This document shows, in pieces, positions 1-7,138 of a stretch of 15,523 bases of DNA. The DNA is from an uncultured Oscillospiraceae bacterium. Its GTDB lineage: Bacteria; Bacillota; Clostridia; Oscillospirales; Ruminococcaceae. The stretch lies in NCBI GenBank assembly GCA_900547385.1, contig URGQ01000034.1, forward strand, positions 1 through 15,523. Direction: 5' to 3'. Within the stretch, counting starts at the first letter, position 1. Every line of letters starts with the position of its first letter. The translations under genes were made by a program, and so were the position numbers. Below the pieces are notes generated by a model that saw only the letters and a program-made list of their open reading frames with translations, ran no database searches and had not been told where the DNA came from.

Positions 1-44
1 GGTTGGCTGTGCCAACCGAGTGCGGCTCCGCCGTGGGCCGGCCC
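1..44. repeat. Right part of a GC-rich multi-hairpin element cut by the window edge
   Basis: Three adjacent inverted repeats are visible: GGTTGGC/GCCAACC with loop TGT (1-17), CGGC/GCCG with loop TCC (23-33), and the palindrome GGGCC/GGCCC (35-44). The style (short perfect GC stems, three-base loops, packed head to tail) matches the elements at 1549-1668, 12508-12623 and 13780-13882. The left part lies outside the window, so any outer closing stem cannot be judged. It lies directly upstream of the dipeptidase ribosome site and could end upstream transcription or structure the leader; no T-run is visible. Confidence 0.5.
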
Positions 45-74
45 CCTGCAAATACCCGGAAAGGAAGCGAAACC

Positions 75-1520
75 ATGAGTAAAATTCTCGGCCACCTGGA
101 GCCCCAGGCAGTGTTCCATTATTTCGAGGAGATCGCGGCTATCCCCCACGGCTCCCGCAATACCAAGAAAATCGCCGATTACTGCGAGCAGTTCGCCAAA
201 GACCGCGGCCTGCAGCATACCCGTGACGCCAGCGATAATGTCATTATCGTAAAGCCCGCCGCTAAAGGCTACGAGACCGCCGCGCCGGTGGTGCTGCAGG
301 GCCACCTGGATATGGTGTGCGAAAAAGCCCCAGGCTGCACCAAGGATATGGAAACCGAGGGCCTGGACCTGGTGGAGGAAAACGGCTGGGTGTATGCCCG
401 CGGTACCACCCTGGGCGGTGATGATGGCATTGCTGTGGCCATGATGCTGGCCCTGCTGGATGAAAAGGACCTGCCCGCCCCCCGGCTGGAGTGCATCATC
501 ACCAGCGATGAGGAGATCGGGATGCTGGGCGCCGCTGTGCTGCAGCCCACCCTAGTCACCGGCCGCAATATGATCAACCTGGATTCTGAGGCAGAGGGCG
601 TCTTTACCGTCAGCTGTGCCGGCGGTAACCGCACCTACTGCCGTCTGCCCATCCAGCGGGAGACCGTGACCGGCCAGACTGTTACCCTGCGCATTGCCGA
701 GCTGGTGGGCGGTCACTCTGGGGTGGAAATTGATAAGGGTCGCGCCAATGCCGATATGCTGCTGGGCCGCCTGGTGATGGCTGCCCGCCGTGACGCACCC
801 TGCCGCCTGATTTCGCTGACCGGCGGTTCCAAGGATAACGCCATCCCCAATGAGGCGACCGCGCAGCTCCTCTGCGAGGACCTCCCCGCGCTGGAACGGC
901 TGGCCGCCGCCTGGCAGAGCCAGCTCCGTCATGAGTATGCCCCGGCCGAGCCGGATCTTACCATTACCGTTACCCCAAATGAAAAAACCGCCTGCGCCGT
1001 CCTCACCGAAGAAAGCGCCGAGCGGGTGCTGTGCATGTTGCTCTGCGTTCCCAATGGCATCCAGGCCATGAGCGGCAGCCTGCCCGGCCTGGTGCAGACC
1101 TCCCTCAATCTCGGCATCCTCACCACCGAGGATGACGCCGTGGAGCTGCACTTTGGCGTGCGCAGCAGCATAGCCAGCCAAAAGGAGATGCTGACCGAAC
1201 GCCTAACGGTGCTGACGCATCAGCTGGGCGGCACTGTGGAGGTCTTTGGGGATTACCCCGCCTGGGAATACCGTGCCGAAAGCCCCCTGCGGGAGCTGAT
1301 GTGCGAGGTCTACCGAGAGCAGTACGGCGCCGAGCCCAAGATCGAGGCCATCCACGCCGGGCTGGAATGCGGCCTGCTGTGTGAAAAGCTGCCGGGCCTT
1401 GATTGCGTTTCCATCGGCCCGGAGCTGCTGGAGATCCACACGGCCCGCGAGCGCATGTCGGTAGAATCGGTCGGCCGGGTCTGGCGCTATGTCCGGGAGG
1501 TACTGCGCCGTAGCTGGTAA
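75..1520 (+). CDS. pepD: Aminoacyl-histidine dipeptidase (Xaa-His dipeptidase, peptidase family M20C)
   Basis: A cytosolic di-zinc aminopeptidase that cleaves dipeptides such as Xaa-His (carnosine-type) and feeds free amino acids to metabolism. From the chosen start it has 481 residues, usual for the family. Visible M20 motifs are GHLDMVCEK (about 76-84; zinc-ligand His77 and catalytic Asp79), TLGGDDGIA (112-120, bridging Asp), TSDEEIG (143-149, catalytic/ligand Glu pair), NLDSE (168-172), HSGVEID in the lid domain, and IHAGLECG near the C terminus with the last His ligand. The start at 75 is preferred because GGAAAGGAA lies just upstream and MSKILGHLEPQAVFHYF is a typical family N terminus. 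The frame stays open upstream to base 3, but that stretch is the hairpin element. It is apparently monocistronic and ends before a large hairpin structure with a T-run. The symbol follows the E. coli homologue. Confidence 0.93.
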   Translation: MSKILGHLEPQAVFHYFEEIAAIPHGSRNTKKIADYCEQFAKDRGLQHTRDASDNVIIVKPAAKGYETAAPVVLQGHLDMVCEKAPGCTKDMETEGLDLVEENGWVYARGTTLGGDDGIAVAMMLALLDEKDLPAPRLECIITSDEEIGMLGAAVLQPTLVTGRNMINLDSEAEGVFTVSCAGGNRTYCRLPIQRETVTGQTVTLRIAELVGGHSGVEIDKGRANADMLLGRLVMAARRDAPCRLISLTGGSKDNAIPNEATAQLLCEDLPALERLAAAWQSQLRHEYAPAEPDLTITVTPNEKTACAVLTEESAERVLCMLLCVPNGIQAMSGSLPGLVQTSLNLGILTTEDDAVELHFGVRSSIASQKEMLTERLTVLTHQLGGTVEVFGDYPAWEYRAESPLRELMCEVYREQYGAEPKIEAIHAGLECGLLCEKLPGLDCVSIGPELLEIHTARERMSVESVGRVWRYVREVLRRSW

Positions 1521-1548
1521 CAGACCGCCGTATTTATAGAACCTTTCC

Positions 1549-1668
1549 AAGCCGCAGGGTCTCCGCCGCCCCGCCAGCCGGCGCCATCGGCGCCGGCTGC
1601 CCCGCCGAAAGGCGGGGGGAGCTCCCCCAAAAGAGGCGCGGCGGGGCGGCGGAGCTCGGCGGCTTTTT
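1549..1668. repeat. Multi-branched GC-rich palindromic element ending in a T-run (possible terminator)
   Basis: The outermost arms AAGCCGC (1549-1555) and GCGGCTT (1659-1665) pair. Inside them a perfect 15-bp stem joins 1561-1575 with 1640-1654. Within that lie a 10-bp hairpin with loop ATC (1576-1598), a 7-bp hairpin with a GAAA tetraloop (1600-1617) and an overlapping alternative palindrome GGGGGAGCTCCCCC (1615-1628). The right end runs into TTTTT (1664-1668), so on the plus strand it could end pepD transcription. It is far larger than an ordinary intrinsic terminator and resembles the other multi-arm elements of the window. The remainder to 1891 holds no gene I can support. Confidence 0.7.
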
Positions 1669-1891
1669 GCCAGTTTTAACCCGGCGGCAGGCAGCTTGTG
1701 TGCTCTGCCCAAGCCTTCTTTCCCCTTGCGGACACAGCTTCCCCTATCTGCCCGCCTTAGCAGCAAAATCCTGCCAATTTTGGGCTTTTTCTTGTGACAT
1801 TTTGGCCAAGAGAAATGGACTGCCCGGCCGAAATGGTACAAAATTTTAGAGATCTTGAAAATCTTTTTTGTAAAAACCGACCAAGAAATGC

Positions 1892-1920
1892 TTGACAAGC
1901 CCCGCCCATTGGGGTAAGAT
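1892..1920 (+). promoter_or_regulatory. Sigma-A type promoter of the sigma factor gene
   Basis: TTGACA (1892-1897) is a perfect -35 box. It is separated by exactly 17 bases from TAAGAT (1915-1920), which differs from TATAAT at two positions. The spacer contains the small inverted repeat CCCC/GGGG. Transcription should begin near 1927, which excludes the most upstream in-frame ATG at 1926 as the normal start. Confidence 0.8.
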
Positions 1921-1967
1921 GGATAATGTACCGGCAGAAGCACCCGCCGGGACTGGAGTATGTGCAT

Positions 1968-2552
1968 ATGCAAAAACACTGGGAAGCTATGTCCGATGAA
2001 GCGCTGGCCGCGGCCGCTCTTCAGGCGGAAGACCGTGCCTTTACGGTGCTGGTGGGCCGGCTGCTGCCCCCCCTGCGGGCCATGGCCGAAAGCTACCGCC
2101 TGCCGGGACTGGACCGGGATGACCTCGTCCAGGAGGGCTTTTTAGGGGTGATGAGCGCCGTGCGCCATTACCATCCCGGCTTGGGGGAATTCACCCCCTA
2201 CGCCCTTACCTGCGCCCGCAACAGCATGGGCTCGGCGGCTCGCGCCGCCCTTTCCGATCGGCACCAGCCGCTGCGGGATTACGACCCCATTCCGGAGGAC
2301 CATCCCGCCGGGGAGGAGATCCAGCCGCAGGCGCTGGTGGAGGCCGCAGAATTCAGCGGAGAACTGCACCGCTGGATGCAAACCGAGCTTACCGATTACG
2401 AGCGCCAAGTGTTCCGGCTGTTTTTGGCCGGCTACCCCTATTCGGAAATAGCCTCTCTTCTTTCTTCTCATTCCAAAGCTGTGGATAACGCCCTGCAAAG
2501 AGTCAGACGAAAGCTGCGAAAGTTCTATTCCACCCACTCGGTATCTGCCTGA
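1968..2552 (+). CDS. sigH: RNA polymerase sigma factor, SigH (Spo0H)-like
   Basis: A sigma-70 family alternative factor of 194 residues. The region 2 core contains SYRLPGLDRDDLVQEGFLGV, which parallels the SYFLIGADREDIVQEG segment of B. subtilis SigH. The region 4 end TDYERQVFRLFLAGYPYSEI plus SKAVDNALQRVRRKLRKF matches SigH region 4.2 (IDNALQRVKRKLEKY). SigH drives early stationary-phase and sporulation genes, so such a role is inferred here. ATG 1968 is chosen because GGAG (1955-1958) lies 9 bases upstream and the in-frame ATG at 1926 coincides with the predicted transcription start; ATG 1989 is an alternative. It has its own sigma-A promoter. Other Clostridial sigma-70-like factors share these signatures, so orthology to spo0H is likely but not proven. 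Confidence 0.85.
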   Translation: MQKHWEAMSDEALAAAALQAEDRAFTVLVGRLLPPLRAMAESYRLPGLDRDDLVQEGFLGVMSAVRHYHPGLGEFTPYALTCARNSMGSAARAALSDRHQPLRDYDPIPEDHPAGEEIQPQALVEAAEFSGELHRWMQTELTDYERQVFRLFLAGYPYSEIASLLSSHSKAVDNALQRVRRKLRKFYSTHSVSA

Positions 2553-2630
2553 ATTCGTCAGGTGATATATACAAAACTCCCTTATAACATCAATTGTGAG
2601 GGCAGAGATTCCAAAGCGAGGTAATGAAGA

Positions 2631-2909
2631 ATGTACGAAGACAAGACTTTAGTATGCAAAGAATGTGGCAATGAGTTCGTGTTCACCGCCGGTGAGCAGG
2701 AGTTCTATGCCGAGCGCGGTTTTGCCAATGAGCCCCAGCGCTGCAAGGCCTGCCGCGACGCCCGCAAGCAGAACCAGAGAACCGACCGTGAGATGTTCAC
2801 CGCCGTCTGCGCCAACTGCGGCAAAGAGGCGAAGGTTCCCTTCCGTCCCCGTGAGGACCGTCCTGTTTATTGCAGCGAGTGCTTTGCAAAGATGAAGGAA
2901 GAGCAGTAA
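2631..2909 (+). CDS. Small double zinc-ribbon protein
   Basis: A 92-residue protein with four CxxC knuckles: Cys9/Cys12 and Cys38/Cys41 form the first ribbon, Cys60/Cys63 and Cys81/Cys84 the second. It resembles the 'probable zinc-ribbon domain' proteins common in Clostridia, which have no established function; nucleic-acid or protein binding is a reasonable guess. The ribosome site AGCGAGG (2615-2621) is 9 bases before the ATG. It follows the sigma factor by 78 bases and is closed by a strong intrinsic terminator, so it may be co-transcribed or have its own weak promoter (TATAAC at 2583-2588 lacks a good -35). It has no signal peptide or membrane segment and should be cytoplasmic. Confidence 0.85.
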   Translation: MYEDKTLVCKECGNEFVFTAGEQEFYAERGFANEPQRCKACRDARKQNQRTDREMFTAVCANCGKEAKVPFRPREDRPVYCSECFAKMKEEQ

Positions 2910-2938
2910 TCAGACCCCCTGATAACAAGACTATCCTG

Positions 2939-2973
2939 CCGGCTGTCAGCAATGATGGCCGGTTTTCTTTTTT
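2939..2973 (+). terminator. Intrinsic terminator after the zinc-ribbon gene
   Basis: The arms CCGGCTGTCA and TGATGGCCGG form a 10-bp stem (2939-2962, with two G-T pairs) capped by GCAA. TTTTCTTTTTT follows directly. It closes the sigma factor / zinc-ribbon transcription unit and separates it from the oppositely oriented small gene that ends at 2978. Confidence 0.85.
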
Positions 2974-2977
2974 GATG

Positions 2978-3163
2978 TTATCTTAGCTCCAGTAGCTTTC
3001 GCACTTCCTCCGTCCGGGCAAAGAGCTTAAAGTACAGTGCCCGGTAATCCGGTGCGTCACTTTGCAGGCAGATTTCCTCACATTCCTGCTGTATCGCGAT
3101 GATTTTATCCTGTATCATCAGGCAGCGCCCCCTTAGACGAGCGACCTCCACTTTATCATCCAT
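2978..3163 (-). CDS. Small helical protein of unknown function, divergent from an XRE regulator
   Basis: A 61-residue protein, charged and almost wholly helical in appearance, with heptad-like spacing of hydrophobic residues (LRGRCLMIQDKIIAIQQECE, then LYFKLFARTEEVRKLLELR). It has no signal peptide, membrane segment or catalytic motif. I do not recognise the family. I considered the small Spo0E phosphatases, but the diagnostic SQELD-type motif is absent. AGAGGG lies about 8 bases before the ATG. A promoter fits upstream: TTGATT (3233-3228), 17 bases, CATAAT (3210-3205). Its -10 box overlaps the palindrome at 3183-3209. The clean ribosome site, promoter and divergent regulator argue that this short frame is real. 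Confidence 0.65.
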   Translation of the reverse strand: MDDKVEVARLRGRCLMIQDKIIAIQQECEEICLQSDAPDYRALYFKLFARTEEVRKLLELR

Positions 3164-3182
3164 ATAATTTTCCCTCTTTTCT

Positions 3183-3209
3183 ATAATTGCACTATATTAG
3201 TGCAATTAT
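3183..3209. promoter_or_regulatory. Perfect 12-bp-arm palindrome, candidate operator
   Basis: ATAATTGCACTA (3183-3194) and TAGTGCAATTAT (3198-3209) are exact reverse complements around a TAT centre. The palindrome covers the -10 box and predicted start of transcription of the minus-strand 61-aa gene. It is about 60 bases upstream of the XRE regulator start. AT-rich dyads of this size between a DNA-binding protein and a divergent gene are typical repressor sites. I infer binding by the adjacent XRE protein; that is not shown by the sequence. There is no T-run on either side, so it is not a terminator. Confidence 0.7.
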
Positions 3210-3233
3210 GGCCGCTTTTTCGCCTAAAATCAA
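3205..3233 (-). promoter_or_regulatory. Sigma-A type promoter of the 61-aa gene
   Basis: Read on the minus strand, TTGATT (3233-3228) is followed after exactly 17 bases by CATAAT (3210-3205). Transcription would start near 3198, in the middle of the palindrome, leaving a leader of about 35 bases with an AGAGGG ribosome site. This arrangement suits repression by a protein bound to the dyad. Confidence 0.6.
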
Positions 3234-3270
3234 GAAAATGATTGTTCTGATTTAGTGCGGAGGAGGGGTG

Positions 3271-3501
3271 ATGTTCATGGATCAGCAGTACAGTGAGCGC
3301 ATGGGGCGTCATTTGGCCAAACTCCGCCAAGATAAAGGCCTAACGCAGGAGCAACTGGCTGCTCGATTGCAGGTGCAGGGCTGTGACTTAACCCGCAGTG
3401 CATTGGCCAAGATTGAGGTTGGCCAGCGCCATCTCTATCCCGATGAGATAAAAGCCCTGAGCGTAGTGCTCGGTATTAGTTATGAACAGATTTTTGTTTG
3501 A
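3271..3501 (+). CDS. XRE-family (Cro/CI-type) helix-turn-helix transcriptional regulator
   Basis: A 76-residue single-domain HTH_3 protein. From ATG 3271 the domain spans about residues 13-75, with LRQDKGLTQEQLAARL (helices 1-2), the recognition-helix region SALAKIEVGQRH and the closing ALSVVLGISYEQIF. It has no sensor or oligomerisation domain, so it probably acts as a dimeric repressor. A strong ribosome site GGAGGAGGGG (3259-3268) could serve GTG 3268, ATG 3271 or ATG 3277; 3271 is a compromise and 3277 (MDQQYSERM) is equally plausible. The perfect dyad at 3183-3209 is the obvious candidate operator, which suggests autoregulation together with the divergent 61-aa gene. The pair could be a small regulatory or host-interference module, but no toxin signature is visible. 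Confidence 0.88.
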   Translation: MFMDQQYSERMGRHLAKLRQDKGLTQEQLAARLQVQGCDLTRSALAKIEVGQRHLYPDEIKALSVVLGISYEQIFV

Positions 3502-3718
3502 ATTAAGTGCTTTTCACCTGTTCGGTGAAAGGTATGCCTGTAAAAGGCACAAATAAGGGGGAGCCCTCTCTTGCAGGGCTCCCCCTCTTGCGTGAACGAC
3601 CACTCTGGGTCGTCCACGCAATTCATCCCCTTTCGGAGCGCCCTTCGGACAGGGAATATTTCGTCCGCTGTGGCGGACGACCAGCCTTTTGAAAAAGGCT
3701 GGAGCGAAAACTTTTACA
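3502..3718. repeat. Intergenic cluster of five short perfect hairpins
   Basis: The gap holds no gene but several stems in a row. A TTTTCACC/GGTGAAA pair lies directly after the XRE stop. AGGGGGAGCCCT (3556-3567) pairs with AGGGCTCCCCCT (3575-3586). GCGTG-ACGACC pairs with GGTCGT-CACGC (about 3590-3618, one mismatch). CGTCCGC/GCGGACG (about 3663-3679) has a short loop. CCAGCCTTT/AAAGGCTGG (3681-3702) has loop TGAA. None has an adjacent T-run, so they are not ordinary terminators, although the first could weakly end XRE transcription. Confidence 0.6.
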
Positions 3719-3759
3719 CAAAAATCTCCCCCACCGTTGCCCGGCAGGGGAGTCTTTTT
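3719..3759. terminator. Bidirectional intrinsic terminator (ricT and convergent plus-strand transcription)
   Basis: CTCCCC (3726-3731) pairs with GGGGAG (3747-3752) around a loop with a small inner CCG/CGG pair. TCTTTTT follows on the plus strand and an A-run (T-run on the minus strand) lies on the other side. It sits 14 bases past the ricT stop. The loop and stem wording (CTCCCCC...CCGGCAGGGG-AG) is nearly the same as that of the terminator after hndD at 7776-7802. Confidence 0.8.
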
Positions 3760-3765
3760 ATTCGG

Positions 3766-4632
3766 TTATTCCTCCAGGTCCTTCAGCTCGTCCGCTTCCG
3801 CCTTTTCCACCGTGATGCGGCCGTCCCGCAGTGTCTTTACCTGCGATTTGTGGAAGGAGGTCACAGCCCCCTCCTCGGCCCGGTCCAGATGCACCTTTAG
3901 CTCGCCGGTCAGCAGGTTCACCTCAGTTACCTTGCCCCGGCCCTCGCCGGTCTGCACGATCGCCCCTACCTTCGGGGTGATCCGCAGCAGATCCTCATAG
4001 GCGTCCTGCTCGTACTTCAGGCAGCACATCAGCCGGCCGCAGGCCCCGCTTATCTTGGTGGGATTGAGAGAAAGCCCCTGCTCCTTCGCCATCTTGATGG
4101 AAACAGGCTGGAATTCCCCCAAAAAACTGGCGCAGCAGAACGGTCTTCCGCAGATGCCCAGACCGCCCAGCATTTTCGCCTCGTCCCGCACGCCGATCTG
4201 CCGCAGCTCGATGCGGGTACGGAACACCCCGGCCAGTTCCTTTACCAGCTCGCGGAAATCCACCCGCCCATCGGCGGTAAAGTAGAAGAGGATCTTGCTG
4301 CCGTCAAAGGCGTATTCCACCTCCACCAGCTTCATTTCCAGCTTGCACAGGGCGATCTTCTCCTGCGCTATGCGGAAAGCCTTTTCCTCTTTTTTACGGT
4401 TTTCCTCCACCCGGCGCAGATCCTCCTGCGTGGCGGGACGGGTCACCTTTTTCAGGGGCTTTACCACACGGGTCTGGTCCACCTCCCGGTTGGAGATAGC
4501 CACCGTGCCGCATTCGGTACCGCGGGAGGTTTCCACAACCACGGGCTCCCCCACGCGGTAGCTGCCGCCATTGGGGTCAAAGTAATAAATTTTTCCGACT
4601 TCCTTAAATCGGACGCCGATGATCTCTGCCAT
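3766..4632 (-). CDS. ricT: RicT/YaaT, PSP1 C-terminal domain protein (iron-sulfur regulator of sporulation and mRNA maturation)
   Basis: RicT (YaaT) forms the RicA-RicF-RicT complex that, in Bacillus, modulates Spo0A phosphorylation and RNase Y-dependent mRNA processing and carries [4Fe-4S] clusters. The 288-residue protein shows the family's hallmark double cysteine motif: CGRPFCC (Cys161, 166, 167) and CGRLMCC (Cys198, 203, 204), both inside the PSP1 C-terminal domain, with LGGLGICGRPFCCASFLGEF and SLNPTKISGACGRLMCCLKY around them. A charged helical segment (about 68-100) precedes it. The start at 4632 follows AAAGGAG at good spacing. In Bacillus the gene sits near holB and tmk; here it stands alone between a terminator and the 949-bp repeat region, so its promoter must be in or near that region, but I found no convincing one. 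RicA and RicF are not in the window. Confidence 0.92.
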   Translation of the reverse strand: MAEIIGVRFKEVGKIYYFDPNGGSYRVGEPVVVETSRGTECGTVAISNREVDQTRVVKPLKKVTRPATQEDLRRVEENRKKEEKAFRIAQEKIALCKLEMKLVEVEYAFDGSKILFYFTADGRVDFRELVKELAGVFRTRIELRQIGVRDEAKMLGGLGICGRPFCCASFLGEFQPVSIKMAKEQGLSLNPTKISGACGRLMCCLKYEQDAYEDLLRITPKVGAIVQTGEGRGKVTEVNLLTGELKVHLDRAEEGAVTSFHKSQVKTLRDGRITVEKAEADELKDLEE

Positions 4633-4778
4633 ACAAATGGTACTCCTTTATTTCCAACATCCATGATGCATGAATTTTCAATATTAGTTTCCGCCTGTGG
4701 TGGGGCCAGGTTTGCAGTCGCCTAAAGGCGGCGCGAAGCCTTTTGCAAAGGCATAGTTGGCACGCTTGCCAGCGGGGC

Positions 4779-5578
4779 CGTCCTTTTCTGTGAAGAAAAG
4801 GACGCAAAAGTCATTAGGGCTACGCCCTAAAAACCCCACGCACCGGAACGCCCGCTCGGAACGGGCTACGCCGTCTCGAAGCGTGGGCTAAACGGTGCTT
4901 ATAAGGTGTCTGCGACGCATTTTTATCGCCCCCGCGCTGGAGCGCAGAAGGGCGAACCACCACCCCTGTCCCCGCCTCAAAGGCGGGGAACTATGGGGCA
5001 AGTTAAGCAAATACTTTACAGTCTGCAAAACCGCTTCCTCGGCAAATCGCAGTCCTTGCCGCCTTGCGGTGCCCGAAAAAATCTTCGCGCTGCTCGCTTG
5101 CTCGATTTTTTCGACCGCTGCGGGTGCTCCGCCTCGCTGCATCCGCCACTGGCGGCGCTCGGCTCCGCACCCCCTACCCCTCCCCCGCTGCGGGGGAGGG
5201 GCCGTCTAGGCAAATAGCTGCTCGTTCAACCCATAGGCTCGGCATCATAACTTTCTGCTATCGGTTTGCAGTTACCCCAATAAAATGCGTCGCAGGCACC
5301 TTGAGAGCGTATCTGCGGCGCCGTACGGATTAATTTTTCTGCGGTAGCTGAAAAATCCAATTCGTATCCAGCCGCAGCTTAAGCGTTAGGGGGTCTTGGG
5401 GCACAGCCCCAAGCGTGTTTTGGTTCCTTTTACACGAGTAAAAGGAACGCCCCGGCGGCGAGCCGTACGGGCTTTGCACCCTGCAAAATCTCCGCCCCGC
5501 CGTTAGGCGGCCACAAACTCGCCCCAAAAATCTTTTACCACTTTTCATCACAGAAAAGTACCCACCGCCGGGTAGGCA
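4779..5578. repeat. Long hairpin-mosaic intergenic repeat, copy A
   Basis: This non-coding stretch between fmt and ricT is colinear with copy B (7139-7690). Its modules, in order: stem CGTCCTTTTC/GAAAAGGACG with loop TGTGAA (4779-4804); TTAGGGC/GCCCTAA (4814-4830); a conserved core at about 4912-5018 with stems TCGCCC/GGGCGA enclosing GCGCT/AGCGC (4926-4955) and CCCCGCC/GGCGGGG (4970-4988); an 11-bp stem CCCCTCCCCCG (5177-5201); a TACGGATT hairpin (5324-5367); CTTGGGGC/GCCCCAAG (5395-5413); and GTTCCTTTTAC/GTAAAAGGAAC (5423-5448). A reversed third relative of the first stem lies at 5540-5559, just past the fmt stop. It is followed on the minus strand by a T-run (5530-5526) and may act as a weak fmt terminator. 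Short open frames here are translations of the repeat and are not believable genes. The flank 4633-4778 holds only the ricT leader and small hairpins. Confidence 0.8.
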
Positions 5579-5581
5579 AGC

Positions 5582-6499
5582 TCACGCCAAGCACTCGCCT
5601 TTTTGCAGCCGTGCCCCCCGCAGCCAGTCGGCCGCGGCCATGCGGGGCTTGCCCTCCGGCTGCACGGTGATAAGCCGCAAAGCGCCCTCGCCGCAGGCCA
5701 CCGTCACCGGGTCCAGAGCGATCAGCTCGCCCGGCTTGCCATGGCCTTCGGCCAGGCGGCTCTCGTGGATCTTCAGGGCCTTGCCGCCCGCTGCGCAGCG
5801 GCAGCCCGGCCATGGGTTCATCCCGCGGATCTGATCGTGCAGTTCCTTGGCGCTGCGGGTAAAGTCCAGCTTTCCCATCGCCTTTTCCAGCATCGGGGCC
5901 ATGGTGGCCTCGGCGTGGTTCTGCGGGGTGCGCTGTACCGTCCCGTCGGCAATGGAGCGCAGCGTGCGGCTCAAAAGCTCCGCGCCCAGCGGCGCCAGCC
6001 GGTCAAAAAGCTCGCCCGCCGTCTCATTTTCCCCTATGGGGGTGGTAATGGTGTCGATAATATCCCCGGTATCCATGCCGGCATCCATAAACATGCTGGT
6101 CACCCCGGTGATCTTCTCCCCGTTGATGACGCTCCACTGGATGGGGGCGGCACCCCGGTATTTGGGCAGCAGGGAGCCGTGGATATTGATGCAGCCCTTG
6201 GGGGGCACATCCAAAATGGCCTGCGGCAGGATGCGCCCGTAGGCCACCACCACCAAGCAATCCGGAGCCAGCTCCTTCAGCTGGGCGGCCACGGTGCCGT
6301 CCCGCATTTTGGTGGGCTGGTACACCGGGATGCCCCGCTCCTGCGCCAGCTGCTTGACCGGCGGCGGGGTAAGGACGGCGTGGCGGCCCACCGGCTTATC
6401 CGGCTGGGTAAAGACCGCGGGCACCTCGTGCCCGTCCGCCAGGATCCTTTGCAGGCAGGGCACCGCAAAATCCGGCGTCCCCATAAATACGATGCGCAT
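5582..6499 (-). CDS. fmt: Methionyl-tRNA formyltransferase
   Basis: Transfers a formyl group from 10-formyl-tetrahydrofolate to Met-tRNAfMet, making the initiator for bacterial translation; cytosolic. The 305-residue protein has the N-terminal Rossmann-like formyltransferase domain (MRIVFMGTPDFAVP at 1-14), the SLLPKYRGAAPIQW loop (109-122) and the catalytic set Asn105, His107 and Asp143, corresponding to E. coli Asn109/His111/Asp147. A shorter C-terminal tRNA-binding domain follows. The E. coli enzyme has 315 residues. ATG 6499 is chosen because GAGGAG lies 9 bases upstream; a GTG at 6508 overlapping the def stop as GTGA is possible and adds three residues. It is translationally close to def (5 bases apart), an arrangement common in bacteria. 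Confidence 0.97.
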   Translation of the reverse strand: MRIVFMGTPDFAVPCLQRILADGHEVPAVFTQPDKPVGRHAVLTPPPVKQLAQERGIPVYQPTKMRDGTVAAQLKELAPDCLVVVAYGRILPQAILDVPPKGCINIHGSLLPKYRGAAPIQWSVINGEKITGVTSMFMDAGMDTGDIIDTITTPIGENETAGELFDRLAPLGAELLSRTLRSIADGTVQRTPQNHAEATMAPMLEKAMGKLDFTRSAKELHDQIRGMNPWPGCRCAAGGKALKIHESRLAEGHGKPGELIALDPVTVACGEGALRLITVQPEGKPRMAAADWLRGARLQKGECLA

Positions 6500-6504
6500 G
6501 GTTC

Positions 6505-6984
6505 TCACTCCTCGTCCAGTTCCCGCAGCTCCTCATCGGTAAGCATGTGGTGGGTAATGTCCTTAAAAATATGGCCGTCCAGGTGGTCATTTTCGTGGCA
6601 GATGGCCCGGGCCATAAAGCCCTCGGCCTCCAGCGTAAAGGGCTTGCCGTGCCGGTCATAAGCCTCAATGGTCACCTTCTCCGGGCGCACCACCAGGCCG
6701 TACTCGCCGGGGGAAGAAAGACACCCCTCCAGGCCGTCCTGCTCGCCGCTTTGGGCGGTAATGGTGGGATTGATGAACTCCGTCAGCCCCTCGCCGATAT
6801 CCACCACAAAGACCCGGCGCAGCACGCCTACCTGTACCCCGGCAATGCCCACGCCGTCGGCCTCGTACATGGTATCGGCCATGTCGTCCAGCAGCGTCCA
6901 CAGCCGCTCATCAAATTTTTCCACCGGGCGGCTTACCTTGCGCAGCCGCGCCTCTTTTTCGGTCACAATATTTCTCAGTGCCAT
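6505..6984 (-). CDS. def: Peptide deformylase
   Basis: Metalloenzyme (Fe2+ or Zn2+) that removes the formyl group from nascent proteins. The 159-residue protein carries all three family motifs: GVGIAGVQ (44-51; the commoner form is GxGLAAxQ), EGCLS (86-90, metal ligand Cys88) and HENDH (130-134, metal ligands His130 and His134, catalytic Glu131). ATG 6984 is preceded by a near-ideal AAGGAGGT ribosome site, and MALRNIVTEKEARLRKVSRPV is a standard N terminus. The frame is open upstream to 7167, but that part is repeat DNA. It is the first gene of the def-fmt pair; the functional link is direct, since Fmt adds what Def removes. No clear promoter is visible in the 150 bases upstream. Confidence 0.97.
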   Translation of the reverse strand: MALRNIVTEKEARLRKVSRPVEKFDERLWTLLDDMADTMYEADGVGIAGVQVGVLRRVFVVDIGEGLTEFINPTITAQSGEQDGLEGCLSSPGEYGLVVRPEKVTIEAYDRHGKPFTLEAEGFMARAICHENDHLDGHIFKDITHHMLTDEELRELDEE

Positions 6985-7138
6985 TGTAGCACCTCCTTGG
7001 ATTAGTTGGGGTTTTATCACCGCTGCGGGGATGGTCGGGCATCGCCTGCGGGCGGAGGATTTGTGAAGTGAATGGGTATCGCCCGGCGGCGGGGATAAGT
7101 CACCGGAGGGTGACAATCTGTACGCCTGCCGGCGGGGC

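Noticed and set aside
1926..1967. Upstream ATG of the sigma factor giving 14 extra residues
   Set aside because: It lies at the predicted transcription start of a strong sigma-A promoter and has no ribosome site; ATG 1968 has GGAG at proper spacing.
1203..1979. 258-codon minus-strand open frame
   Set aside because: Covers the pepD 3' end, the palindromic element and the sigma factor promoter; no ribosome site and a low-complexity product.
2978..3163. Spo0E-like phosphatase for the 61-aa protein
   Set aside because: Size and helical nature fit, but the SQELD-type active motif is missing.
5603..6661. 352-codon plus-strand open frame
   Set aside because: Antisense to fmt and def, which carry complete family motifs; long antisense frames are expected in GC-rich genes.
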